5,997 nt of DNA, taken from contig JASGCR010000047.1 in NCBI GenBank assembly GCA_030054015.1, positions 5,005-11,001 on the forward strand, read 5' to 3'. Below the pieces are notes generated by a model. The model did not search any database, was not told the DNA's origin, and worked only from the letters and a program-made list of their open reading frames with translations. Numbering within the stretch: position 1 is the first letter of the stretch; each line of letters begins with the position of its first letter. Source of the DNA: Candidatus Symbiobacter sp. (GTDB taxonomy: Bacteria > Pseudomonadota > Alphaproteobacteria > Elsterales > Elsteraceae). This document shows, piece after piece, positions 1-5,922 of this stretch. Made by a program: the position numbers and the translations under genes.

Positions 1-71
1 CGCTCTTCCTTTTTGACGCTCTTCCTTTTTGACGCTCTTCCTTTTTGACGCTCTTCCTTTTTGACGCTCTT
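1..71. repeat. Four tandem copies plus a partial of a 16-bp unit
   Basis: Exact unit CGCTCTTCCTTTTTGA at 1, 17, 33 and 49, followed by a partial copy from 65 (CGCTCTT). The array probably continues left of the window, since it begins at base 1 in phase. On the plus strand, TGA stops fall in all three frames, so it is not coding there. On the minus strand it is open in all frames but contains no start codon. Confidence 0.9.
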
Positions 72-124
72 TAGTCTGCAAGCTGGGGAATGACGTGCGC
101 AACACGAGCGATGAAAAAGCTGAC

Positions 125-192
125 CGCTCGGCACGTTGCCGCGCTCGGCACGTTGCCGCGCTCGGCACGTTGCCGCGCTCGGCACGTTGCCG
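125..192. repeat. Four tandem copies of a 17-bp unit with palindromic core
   Basis: Exact unit CGCTCGGCACGTTGCCG at 125, 142, 159 and 176. Within each, CGGCA and TGCCG are complementary around a 3-base centre, so every copy can form a small hairpin. The array ends at base 192, immediately before the dnaJ stop codon (193-195). Its 8-base core CGGCACGT recurs inside the last codons of dnaJ (205-212). Confidence 0.9.
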
Positions 193-1356
193 TTAGTCCC
201 CGCCCGGCACGTGTTTGCTCCAAAATTCTTTGACTTTGGCTAAAAACCCATCATGTTCGGGCGAAGATGTGCCGTGGCCGGTCGCGGCGGCGAAATTTTG
301 CAGCAATTCAATCTGTTGCGGCGACAGATTGACCGGCGTTTCGACCGTGATTTCAATGAATAAATCGCCGCGCTGACTGGAATTCAGCACCGACATGCCC
401 TTGCCGCGCACCCGAAATTGCGAGCCGGTTTGGGTACCCGCCGGAATTGCCACCCGCGCCCGGGTGCCATCAATCGAGGGGACTTCGATTGATCCCCCCA
501 GGGCGGCGGTGGTCATCGGAATCGGTGCGCGGCACAATAAATTCGCCCCATCGCGGCCAAAAATTTTGTCGGGCTTGATCGCCAAAAATATATAAAGATC
601 GCCTGCCGGTGCGCCCCCAAGGCCAGCCTCGCCCTCGCCCGCCATGCGGATGCGGGTGCCGTCCTCGACGCCGGGGGGGACTTCGACGGTCAAAATCCGT
701 TCCTTGCGCACCCGCCCGGCCCCGCGGCATTCGGGACAGGGCGTCTCAATCACCCGCCCCATTCCTTGGCAGGCCAAACAGGTGCGTTCAACCGTGAAAA
801 ATCCCTGTTGGCTGCGGACTTTGCCCTGGCCCTGGCAGGTGGGGCAGGTACGCGGTTTGGTGCCAGGGGCGGTGCCCTGGCCGTCGCAGGTGGTACAGCT
901 GACCGGATTGACCAATTCGATTTGGGTTTTTTTGCCAGCAAAAGCTTCGCCGAGGGTGAGTTCCAAATCAAAGCGCAAATCGCTGCCCCGTGCGCCGCCG
1001 CCACCGCCGCGCTTGCCGCCCATAAATTCACCGAACATTTCGCCAAATATATCGGAAAAATCCTGGCCAAAATGAAATTCAAAGCCACCCGCCTGGCCGC
1101 CGCGCGCCCCGCCGCCAGGGCCGCCATTTTCGAACGCACTCATGCCAAAACGGTCATAGGCGGCGCGTTTTTGCTCGTCCTTTAACACGTCATAGGCTTC
1201 GTTGATTTCTTTGAATCGTTGCTCGGCTGTGGCATCGCCTGGATTGCGGTCGGGATGATACTGCATCGCCAATTTGCGATAGGCGCGTTTCAGATCATCC
1301 GCCGAGGCATTGCGCCCCACTTCCAAAACATCGTAAAAATCTTTTTTATTGGACAT
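193..1356 (-). CDS. dnaJ: DnaJ, Hsp40 co-chaperone
   Basis: Cytosolic class A J-protein that presents unfolded proteins to DnaK and triggers its ATP hydrolysis. The 387-aa product has every expected part: a J domain (about 5-71) with the essential HPD at 34-36; a Gly/Phe-rich segment (about 72-124), unusually rich in Gly runs; a zinc-finger region with four CxxCxGxG repeats (154-161, 171-178, 193-200, 207-214); and the C-terminal substrate-binding and dimerisation domains (about 220-355). Length is typical. ATG 1356 is the family start (MSNKKDFYDVL). Its best Shine-Dalgarno candidate, AAGG at 1369-1372, is 12 bases away and therefore weak, unlike the well-placed GAGG sites of grpE and dnaK. 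A degenerate sigma-32-like promoter lies in the short gap upstream. A 17-bp tandem array ends at base 192, directly against the TAA stop (193-195). Confidence 0.98.
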   Translation of the reverse strand: MSNKKDFYDVLEVGRNASADDLKRAYRKLAMQYHPDRNPGDATAEQRFKEINEAYDVLKDEQKRAAYDRFGMSAFENGGPGGGARGGQAGGFEFHFGQDFSDIFGEMFGEFMGGKRGGGGGARGSDLRFDLELTLGEAFAGKKTQIELVNPVSCTTCDGQGTAPGTKPRTCPTCQGQGKVRSQQGFFTVERTCLACQGMGRVIETPCPECRGAGRVRKERILTVEVPPGVEDGTRIRMAGEGEAGLGGAPAGDLYIFLAIKPDKIFGRDGANLLCRAPIPMTTAALGGSIEVPSIDGTRARVAIPAGTQTGSQFRVRGKGMSVLNSSQRGDLFIEITVETPVNLSPQQIELLQNFAAATGHGTSSPEHDGFLAKVKEFWSKHVPGGD

Positions 1357-1383
1357 TTTTTTCGGGTGCCTTGAAGAGAGACA

Positions 1384-1414
1384 TTCAGATAAGGAGTTTT
1401 TAGCAGAAGTTAAG
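1384..1414 (-). promoter_or_regulatory. Possible degenerate sigma-32-like promoter of dnaJ
   Basis: On the minus strand, CTTA (1411-1414), 17 bases, then CTTATCTGAA (1384-1393). Each box has one mismatch to the alphaproteobacterial heat-shock consensus. A start near 1377 would give a leader of about 20 nt. The match is weak enough to occur by chance. Its place in an 87-base gap before dnaJ, now cut off from dnaK, makes it plausible. Confidence 0.3.
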
Positions 1415-1443
1415 AGCCAGGGTTTGAAAAAAATTTATGGTCT

Positions 1444-2703
1444 TTACGGACTCTCTCGACCAATCTTAAGTTCGGCAAGGGTTTTTAGCAAATATTCCAT
1501 CGGGCGGTCGCCCTTCATGCTGTTACACGCCCCGCACAGCAATTGAAGATTGGCGGGTTCATCCCCACCCCCTTTGGCGCGCGGGATAATGTGGTCAACC
1601 GTGAAATTGCGGAACGGAAAATGATAACCGCATCCGGCGCAATTGCCCAGTTGTTTGCCATAAAGTTCCTGTTTTAACACCCGTGGCGGGTCGATGGCGG
1701 CCAGGGGGCGGCTGGGCAGATCGGTGCGAAACAGAATCTCGTCAATGCGATGGATTAAATTGGGTTGGTCCAAAAATTCCTTTTGCAGGCGGATGCGCAC
1801 CAGGTCAAAGGCCTTTTGCGACACATCAATGCCAATCCAATTGCGCCCCAGTTTTTCGGCGGCAACACAGGTGGTGGCACAGCCGCAAAACGGGTCAAGC
1901 ACAGTGTCGCCTTCATTGGACGATGCCGTAATAATCCGATTTAACAAAGCCAAGGGTTTTTGCGTGGGATAGCCCACCCGTTCACGCGCCTGGGAATTGA
2001 TCACCGAAATTTCCCACCAATCTGGCATATTCCCGCCAGTGGTTTCTTCCTCGGTTGCGATTTGGAGCCGTCTCCCATCCTCGGTATAGCTAGAAATTTG
2101 TTTCTTTCCCTTCCACCGTTTTTCTGTTCCTTTTGAGATTGGGGCAATTTGTGGATTAAAGAGATTATCTTTTGATTTGCTGTAAAAGAGAATCACATCG
2201 TGGTTGCTGGAAAATTGTTTCTGTTTGACCGACCATTTGCGATAACACCAAATGATTTCATTGCGAAAATTTTCCTCGCCGAAAATGGCATCCATTGTCA
2301 GTTTCAGATAAGCCGCCATGGTTGGGTCGCAATGCAAATAGATAGAGCCGCTATGGTTAAGAATTCTTTTTAATTCGATCAGTCGCACCGCCATATAGGC
2401 CAAATAGGCAAAATTTTTGCGGTAACCCGCCTCGTACACCCCATTCAAAATGGCATAAAGTTGTGGGTTTTTATCGGCAATGAGTCCCAGCCATTCAATT
2501 TTAAGATCGGCCTCTGACCAGGTGTCTTTGAACGATGCTCCCTCGGCCTGGGTGCCAATCGGCGCGTGATATGTGCGATTGGAATTAAACGGCGGATCAA
2601 GATAGACCAAATCCACCGACTCGTCCGTCATCATCCGCAAAACATCAAGATTGTCGCGGCAAAATATCGTGCGTTTCAATTGGGTGGGGGTGAGAGTCGT
2701 CAT
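1444..2703 (-). CDS. Beta-class DNA amino-methyltransferase (probably N6-adenine) with C-terminal HNH nuclease domain
   Basis: The 419-aa protein combines two domains. The methyltransferase has catalytic motif IV, YLDPPFNSNRTY (34-45), near the N-terminus, then LHCDPTMAAYLKL (123-135), a variable stretch that probably reads the target (about 155-240), GYPTQKP (244-250), and the AdoMet motif I DPFCGCATT (270-278) followed by GID (291-293). The order IV, target region, I defines the beta class. DPPF favours N6-adenine methylation, although N4-cytosine cannot be excluded. Residues 350-400 form an HNH domain with zinc-type pairs C355/C358 and C390/C393, the DH pair 370-371, N385, and CNSMK (393-397), so all core residues are present. 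The last G of the usual FxGxG loop is Ala276; I recall this from relatives and do not read it as damage. The ATG at 2703 has no good ribosome-binding site. The gene lies between dnaK and dnaJ. Whether the HNH part cuts DNA, and the target site, cannot be read from the sequence. Confidence 0.9.
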   Translation of the reverse strand: MTTLTPTQLKRTIFCRDNLDVLRMMTDESVDLVYLDPPFNSNRTYHAPIGTQAEGASFKDTWSEADLKIEWLGLIADKNPQLYAILNGVYEAGYRKNFAYLAYMAVRLIELKRILNHSGSIYLHCDPTMAAYLKLTMDAIFGEENFRNEIIWCYRKWSVKQKQFSSNHDVILFYSKSKDNLFNPQIAPISKGTEKRWKGKKQISSYTEDGRRLQIATEEETTGGNMPDWWEISVINSQARERVGYPTQKPLALLNRIITASSNEGDTVLDPFCGCATTCVAAEKLGRNWIGIDVSQKAFDLVRIRLQKEFLDQPNLIHRIDEILFRTDLPSRPLAAIDPPRVLKQELYGKQLGNCAGCGYHFPFRNFTVDHIIPRAKGGGDEPANLQLLCGACNSMKGDRPMEYLLKTLAELKIGRESP

Positions 2704-2864
2704 CGCGGTTAAGGCCTAATGTTTAAGCTGATTTTGATGCGCCATGATATTTCATTCCCAGAAAACCCAAACGATACCCCGTGTCCCAAACAATTCCGAT
2801 TATGGCCTCCCCTTCCTAATCAGGAAGGGGAGGATTAAATCTGGACAACCAACTTAGACAAAAT
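2704..2864 (-). other. Gap between dnaK and the methyltransferase gene
   Basis: 161 bases holding the 12-bp inverted repeat (2806-2833). Beyond that, only a weak promoter-like pair is visible on the minus strand (TTGGGT, 15 bases, TATCAT), with too short a spacing to trust. There is no clear ribosome-binding site before ATG 2703, and no gene in the gap. Confidence 0.5.
2806..2833. repeat. Perfect 12-bp inverted repeat between dnaK and the methyltransferase gene
   Basis: CCTCCCCTTCCT (2806-2817) and AGGAAGGGGAGG (2822-2833) are exact complements around a 4-base loop. The RNA hairpin would form 31 bases after the dnaK stop. No T-run follows on either strand, so a classic intrinsic terminator is unlikely. 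It may protect the dnaK 3' end, weaken read-through, or be one copy of a dispersed palindromic repeat. A similar start of an element is seen at the right edge of the window. Confidence 0.7.
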
Positions 2865-4817
2865 CTACGCTGCCGTGCCTGGCTTTTTGCTGCCATCGAC
2901 TTCTTCGAAATCGGCATCGACGATTTTGTCGTCTTTGCCGCCCGCGCCCGCCGCGCCGCCATCGCCAAAGCCAGCAGCACCAGCCGCCTCGCCGCCCATA
3001 CCGCCGCCAGCACCGGCTTTATACATGGCTTCACCGAGTTTCATCGATGATTTCGACAAAGCCTCGGTCTTGCTGCGAATGGCGGCGGCATCATCGCCAT
3101 TCAAAACCGTTTTTAAGGCCGCAATATCGCCCTCGACCGCCAATTTGTCGGCGGAGGAGATTTTATCGCCATGATCCGCCAAATTCTTTTCCGACGAATG
3201 GAGCAAAGCCTCGGCCTGGTTGCGGGCTTCGACCGTTTCGCGTTTCTTTTTATCCTCGGACTGATGGGCTTCGGCTTCTTTGACCATTTTTTCGATTTCG
3301 GCGTCGTTCAATCCGCCCGAAGCCTGGATACGGATTTGCTGTTCCTTGCCGGTGGCTTTGTCTTTGGCCGAGACATTGACGATGCCATTGGCATCAATGT
3401 CGAATGTCACCTCGATCTGCGGCACCCCGCGCGGGGCCGGGGGCAAGCCCAACAGGTCAAATTGCCCCAGTAATTTATTATCCGCGGCCATTTCGCGCTC
3501 GCCCTGGAACACGCGGATGGTGACGGCGTTTTGATTGTCCTCGGCGGTGGAAAAGGTTTGGCTTTTCTTGGTCGGGATGGTGGTGTTGCGTTCGATCAAG
3601 CGGGTGAACACGCCGCCCAAAGTTTCAATGCCAAGCGACAAAGGCGTGACATCCAACAACAAGACATCCTTGACCTCGCCTTTTAAGACCCCGGCCTGGA
3701 TGGCCGCGCCAATGGCGACCACTTCGTCGGGATTGACGCTGCGATTGGGTTCTTTGCCAAAAAATTCTTTTACTTTTTCGATGATTTTGGGCATCCGCGT
3801 CATGCCGCCGACCAAAATCACCTCGTCAATTTGGCTGGTTTTGACATCGGCATCGCGCAAAGCGGCTTGGCAGGGGCCAATCGTGCGCTGCACCAAATCT
3901 TCGACCAATTGCTCTAATTTGGCCCGCGACAATTTGATGTTCAAATGTTTGGGGCCGGTTTGATCGGCGGTGATAAAGGGAAGATTAACCTCGGTCTGTT
4001 GCGCCGAGGAGAGTTCGATTTTGGCCTTTTCCGAGGCTTCTTTCAGCCGTTGCAGGGCGAGGCGGTCTTTGCGCAAATCGATGCCGCCGGATTCTTTGCG
4101 GAATTCATCGGCCAGATAATCAATGATGCGTTTGTCGAAATCTTCGCCGCCCAGGAAGGTATCGCCATTGGTCGATTTGACTTCAAACACGCCATCGCCG
4201 ATCTCTAATATCGACACGTCAAAGGTACCGCCGCCCAAATCATAGACGGCGATAATGCCACTGCCTTTTTTCTCTAAGCCATAAGCCAGGGCGGCGGCGG
4301 TGGGTTCATTGATGATGCGCAACACCTCAAGCCCGGCGATTTTACCGGCATCGCGGGTGGCTTGGCGTTGCGCGTCATTGAAATAAGCGGGAACCGTGAT
4401 CACCGCTTCCGACACTTTTTCGCCCAAATAAGATTCGGCGGTTTCTTTCATTTTTTGCAGAACATAGGCACTGATTTGCGAGGGCGCATATTTATCGCCG
4501 CGCGATTCGACCCAGGCATCGCCATTATCGCCTTTGACAATGCGAAACGGCGACGAATCCCGTTCTTTGGCGACGATTTTATCGTCATAACGCCGCCCAA
4601 TCAGCCGTTTAATCGCGTAAAAGGTGTTTTCATGATTGGTGACACCTTGGCGTTTGGCGGCCTGGCCGATCAAACGCTCGCCCGATTCACTAAAAGCCAC
4701 CATCGAGGGGGTGGTACGCATCCCTTCGCTGTTTTCGATGACTTTAGCGGTCTTGCCTTCCATCACGGCCACGCAACTGTTGGTGGTGCCGAGATCAATT
4801 CCGATGACTTTTGCCAT
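2865..4817 (-). CDS. dnaK: DnaK, Hsp70 molecular chaperone
   Basis: ATP-dependent chaperone of the cytosol. It binds exposed hydrophobic peptides and cycles with DnaJ and GrpE. The product is 650 aa. Nucleotide-binding domain: phosphate-1 loop GIDLGTTNS (6-14), phosphate-2 loop VYDLGGGTFDVS (191-202), adenosine loop VILVGGMTRMP (333-343). Interdomain linker VLLLDVTPL (385-393), then the substrate-binding beta domain (about 393-500), the helical lid (about 505-600), a Gly/Ala-rich linker (601-628) and the conserved tail VDADFEEV (633-640). The start is ATG 4817 (MAKVIGIDLG): GAGG lies 6 bases upstream (4824-4827), and 29 extra residues encoded by a longer open frame back to 4904 have no family counterpart. 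The stop is TAG at 2865-2867. No broken motif or frameshift is visible. A perfect hairpin follows 31 bases after the stop, and the usual partner dnaJ is displaced by a methyltransferase gene. Confidence 0.98.
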   Translation of the reverse strand: MAKVIGIDLGTTNSCVAVMEGKTAKVIENSEGMRTTPSMVAFSESGERLIGQAAKRQGVTNHENTFYAIKRLIGRRYDDKIVAKERDSSPFRIVKGDNGDAWVESRGDKYAPSQISAYVLQKMKETAESYLGEKVSEAVITVPAYFNDAQRQATRDAGKIAGLEVLRIINEPTAAALAYGLEKKGSGIIAVYDLGGGTFDVSILEIGDGVFEVKSTNGDTFLGGEDFDKRIIDYLADEFRKESGGIDLRKDRLALQRLKEASEKAKIELSSAQQTEVNLPFITADQTGPKHLNIKLSRAKLEQLVEDLVQRTIGPCQAALRDADVKTSQIDEVILVGGMTRMPKIIEKVKEFFGKEPNRSVNPDEVVAIGAAIQAGVLKGEVKDVLLLDVTPLSLGIETLGGVFTRLIERNTTIPTKKSQTFSTAEDNQNAVTIRVFQGEREMAADNKLLGQFDLLGLPPAPRGVPQIEVTFDIDANGIVNVSAKDKATGKEQQIRIQASGGLNDAEIEKMVKEAEAHQSEDKKKRETVEARNQAEALLHSSEKNLADHGDKISSADKLAVEGDIAALKTVLNGDDAAAIRSKTEALSKSSMKLGEAMYKAGAGGGMGGEAAGAAGFGDGGAAGAGGKDDKIVDADFEEVDGSKKPGTAA

Positions 4818-4818
4818 A

Positions 4819-4828
4819 TTTATCCTCA
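4819..4828 (-). promoter_or_regulatory. dnaK ribosome-binding site deciding the start
   Basis: Minus-strand TGAGGATAAA places GAGG 6 bases before ATG 4817, which fixes that start over upstream in-frame ATGs. One of those, four codons upstream, overlaps the motif itself. The identical 10-mer precedes grpE at 5752-5761. Confidence 0.75.
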
Positions 4829-4978
4829 TTCCGTTAAGCGAGCAAATGCGGGCCCCAATATAACCTTCCGCCAACCAGGCGGTCGGTTTGGCAACCCGCA
4901 ACACCCCCTAATAAATGCCGCAAATCCGAGGAACCGTAAAAGATTTACCCCAAAAAATGTGACCCGTTGGTTAAAGCG

Positions 4979-5027
4979 ATTAACGGAGACGGGCCAAGAC
5001 CCAAAATTTAGGCCCGCCGCCGTTAAT
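4979..5027 (-). promoter_or_regulatory. Two-part hairpin at the 5' end of the dnaK leader
   Basis: Outer arms ATTAACGG and CCGTTAAT (4979-4986 with 5020-5027) pair perfectly over 8 bp. After a symmetric 3x3 internal loop, inner arms CGGGCC and GGCCCG (4990-4995 with 5011-5016) pair over 6 bp around a 15-base loop. In the predicted transcript the structure starts about 8 nt from the 5' end. A U-run does not follow, so it is not an intrinsic terminator. It may protect the mRNA or take part in regulation; neither is shown. Confidence 0.5.
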
Positions 5028-5041
5028 TATATTATCTCTGT

Positions 5042-5073
5042 CATATGTAGGGAGCCAGGCCGTCTAGGGCAAG
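5042..5073 (-). promoter_or_regulatory. Sigma-32 (RpoH) heat-shock promoter of dnaK
   Basis: On the minus strand, CTTG (5070-5073) is followed by 18 bases and CCTACATATG (5042-5051). Only one specified position of the -10 consensus CyTATnTnnG differs (C for T). The spacing is identical to the grpE promoter. The predicted start near 5035 would leave a leader of about 218 nt. The element lies in the spacer behind grpE, so dnaK can be transcribed alone as well as by read-through. Confidence 0.65.
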
Positions 5074-5163
5074 GCTCTCAACCCGGTTGATGTTTAATTT
5101 TTTCCTTTAAGGCAAGAATCCTTTGCAGTTATTTGAAAGATCGGGTTTTAACCTACAAAAAAC

Positions 5164-5748
5164 CTATGCCGAGGTGTCAAGCCGCGCCCCCTTGGCCACC
5201 CCAACCATGGCCGGCCGCAACAAGCGATCAAACACCACATAGCCAGGTTGTAAGACCTGCACAATCGTGCCGTGGGCTTGGTTGGGGTCGGGAATTTCAA
5301 AGGCGGCTTCGTGGAAATTGGGGTCGAAGATTTCGCCCAAGGGATCAAGGCGTTTAATCCCGCGTTTTTCAAACGCCGCCAAAAGTTCGCGCTCGGTGGC
5401 GGCCACGCCGGTGAGCAGGCTTTTTAATTTTTCATCCTTGATGTCGCCTTCGGGTACCGCATCGAGGGCGCGGCGCAAATTATCGGCCACCCCGATCAAA
5501 TCCTTGGCCAGGGCGGAAATGCCGTAACGCATGGCATCCTCGCGCTCACGTTCGGCGCGGCGGCGGGCATTTTCGGTCTCGGCCAATTGGCGCAGCAATT
5601 GGTCTTTGTGGGTCGCCACTTCGCTTTCCAATTCCGACACACGCTGAATGGCGTGATATAGGCGCGATTCGACTGAATCGCCATCGCGGGATTCGGTGGC
5701 CTCGTCGCCTTCATCGAGGGCGGGATCATTCTTGTCACTATTGGTCAC
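5164..5748 (-). CDS. grpE: GrpE, nucleotide exchange factor of DnaK
   Basis: Cytosolic co-chaperone that acts as a dimer to release ADP from DnaK, so that ATP can bind and substrate is freed. The 194-aa product has a disordered acidic N-terminus (about 1-25), a long charged helix typical of the GrpE coiled-coil stalk (about 27-95), and the beta domain that contacts DnaK (about 130-190). The beta domain contains FDPNFHEAAFE (141-151) and the GrpE signature running from VQVLQPGYV into DRLLRPAMVGVA (163-185). Length is normal for the family. Translation starts at GTG 5748; the motif GAGG lies 8 bases upstream (5757-5760), and no earlier start is supported. A sigma-32-type promoter lies about 75-110 bases upstream. 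The gene sits 346 bases upstream of dnaK on the same strand. In many Alphaproteobacteria grpE is next to hrcA instead; what lies upstream here is outside the window. Confidence 0.97.
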   Translation of the reverse strand: MTNSDKNDPALDEGDEATESRDGDSVESRLYHAIQRVSELESEVATHKDQLLRQLAETENARRRAEREREDAMRYGISALAKDLIGVADNLRRALDAVPEGDIKDEKLKSLLTGVAATERELLAAFEKRGIKRLDPLGEIFDPNFHEAAFEIPDPNQAHGTIVQVLQPGYVVFDRLLRPAMVGVAKGARLDTSA

Positions 5749-5751
5749 TTT

Positions 5752-5761
5752 TTTATCCTCA
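5752..5761 (-). promoter_or_regulatory. grpE ribosome-binding site deciding the GTG start
   Basis: Minus-strand TGAGGATAAA puts GAGG 8 bases before the GTG at 5748. It supports this non-ATG start and is the same 10-mer found before dnaK. Confidence 0.7.
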
Positions 5762-5824
5762 GAGATCGAACGGCTCTATAGCATTTTCTATGAACCGACG
5801 CAGTCTTTTATTTACGCCAAAGCG

Positions 5825-5856
5825 CAAATATAGGGATTGGATCGGGTCGCCGCAAG
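5825..5856 (-). promoter_or_regulatory. Sigma-32 (RpoH) heat-shock promoter of grpE
   Basis: On the minus strand, CTTG (5853-5856) is followed by 18 bases and then CCTATATTTG (5825-5834). This fits the alphaproteobacterial heat-shock consensus CTTG, 17-18 bases, CyTATnTnnG at every specified position. The same stretch could serve the housekeeping sigma factor: TTGCGG, 17 bases, TATATT. Transcription would begin near 5818 and leave a leader of about 70 nt before the GTG start of grpE. Confidence 0.75.
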
Positions 5857-5922
5857 ATCGTATTTTCCTCTCCGTGGTGATAAAAATGAATCGGGCAAAA
5901 ATTTGCCGTAAATATACCTACC

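Larger units (their letters stand above)
4818..5163 (-). promoter_or_regulatory. grpE-dnaK spacer, including the long dnaK leader
   Basis: 346 bases without a credible gene. In transcription order it holds an AT-rich stretch after the grpE stop with no clear intrinsic terminator, the dnaK promoter (5042-5073), and a leader of about 218 nt. The leader begins with the two-part hairpin 4979-5027, later has a small CCGCC/GGCGG stem (5-nt loop, about 4869-4883), and ends with the ribosome-binding motif TGAGGATAAA (4819-4828). No CIRCE operator was seen. The long open frame on the plus strand across this region is a shadow of dnaK. Confidence 0.55.

Noticed and set aside
1..71. Coding repeat on the minus strand
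   Set aside because: It is open in all frames but has no start codon. The unit length is not a multiple of three, so changes in copy number would shift any frame.
1..192. CRISPR array
   Set aside because: The copies are directly adjacent, with no spacers, and units of 16-17 bp are too short.
644..1185. Plus-strand frames of about 140 aa inside dnaJ
   Set aside because: Shadows of the Gly-rich and zinc-finger codons of dnaJ. Their translations are low-complexity and resemble nothing I know.
1409..2716. Target-site duplication flanking the methyltransferase gene (GTTAAG at 1409-1414 and 2708-2713)
   Set aside because: Six shared bases in AT-rich gaps are expected by chance, and no inverted ends or transposase accompany them.
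2806..2833. Classic Rho-independent terminator after dnaK
   Set aside because: The stem is strong, but no T-run follows on the minus strand (CCATAATCGG comes next), so it is listed as an inverted repeat only.
4818..4904. N-terminal extension of DnaK by 29 residues from an upstream ATG
   Set aside because: The family starts at MAKVIGIDLG, and the GAGG site is correctly spaced only for ATG 4817.
4362..5090. 242-aa open frame on the plus strand opposite the dnaK 5' part and its leader
   Set aside because: It lies antisense to a fully conserved DnaK reading frame and continues into the leader. The product is not recognisable and there is no supporting start signal, so it is a shadow.
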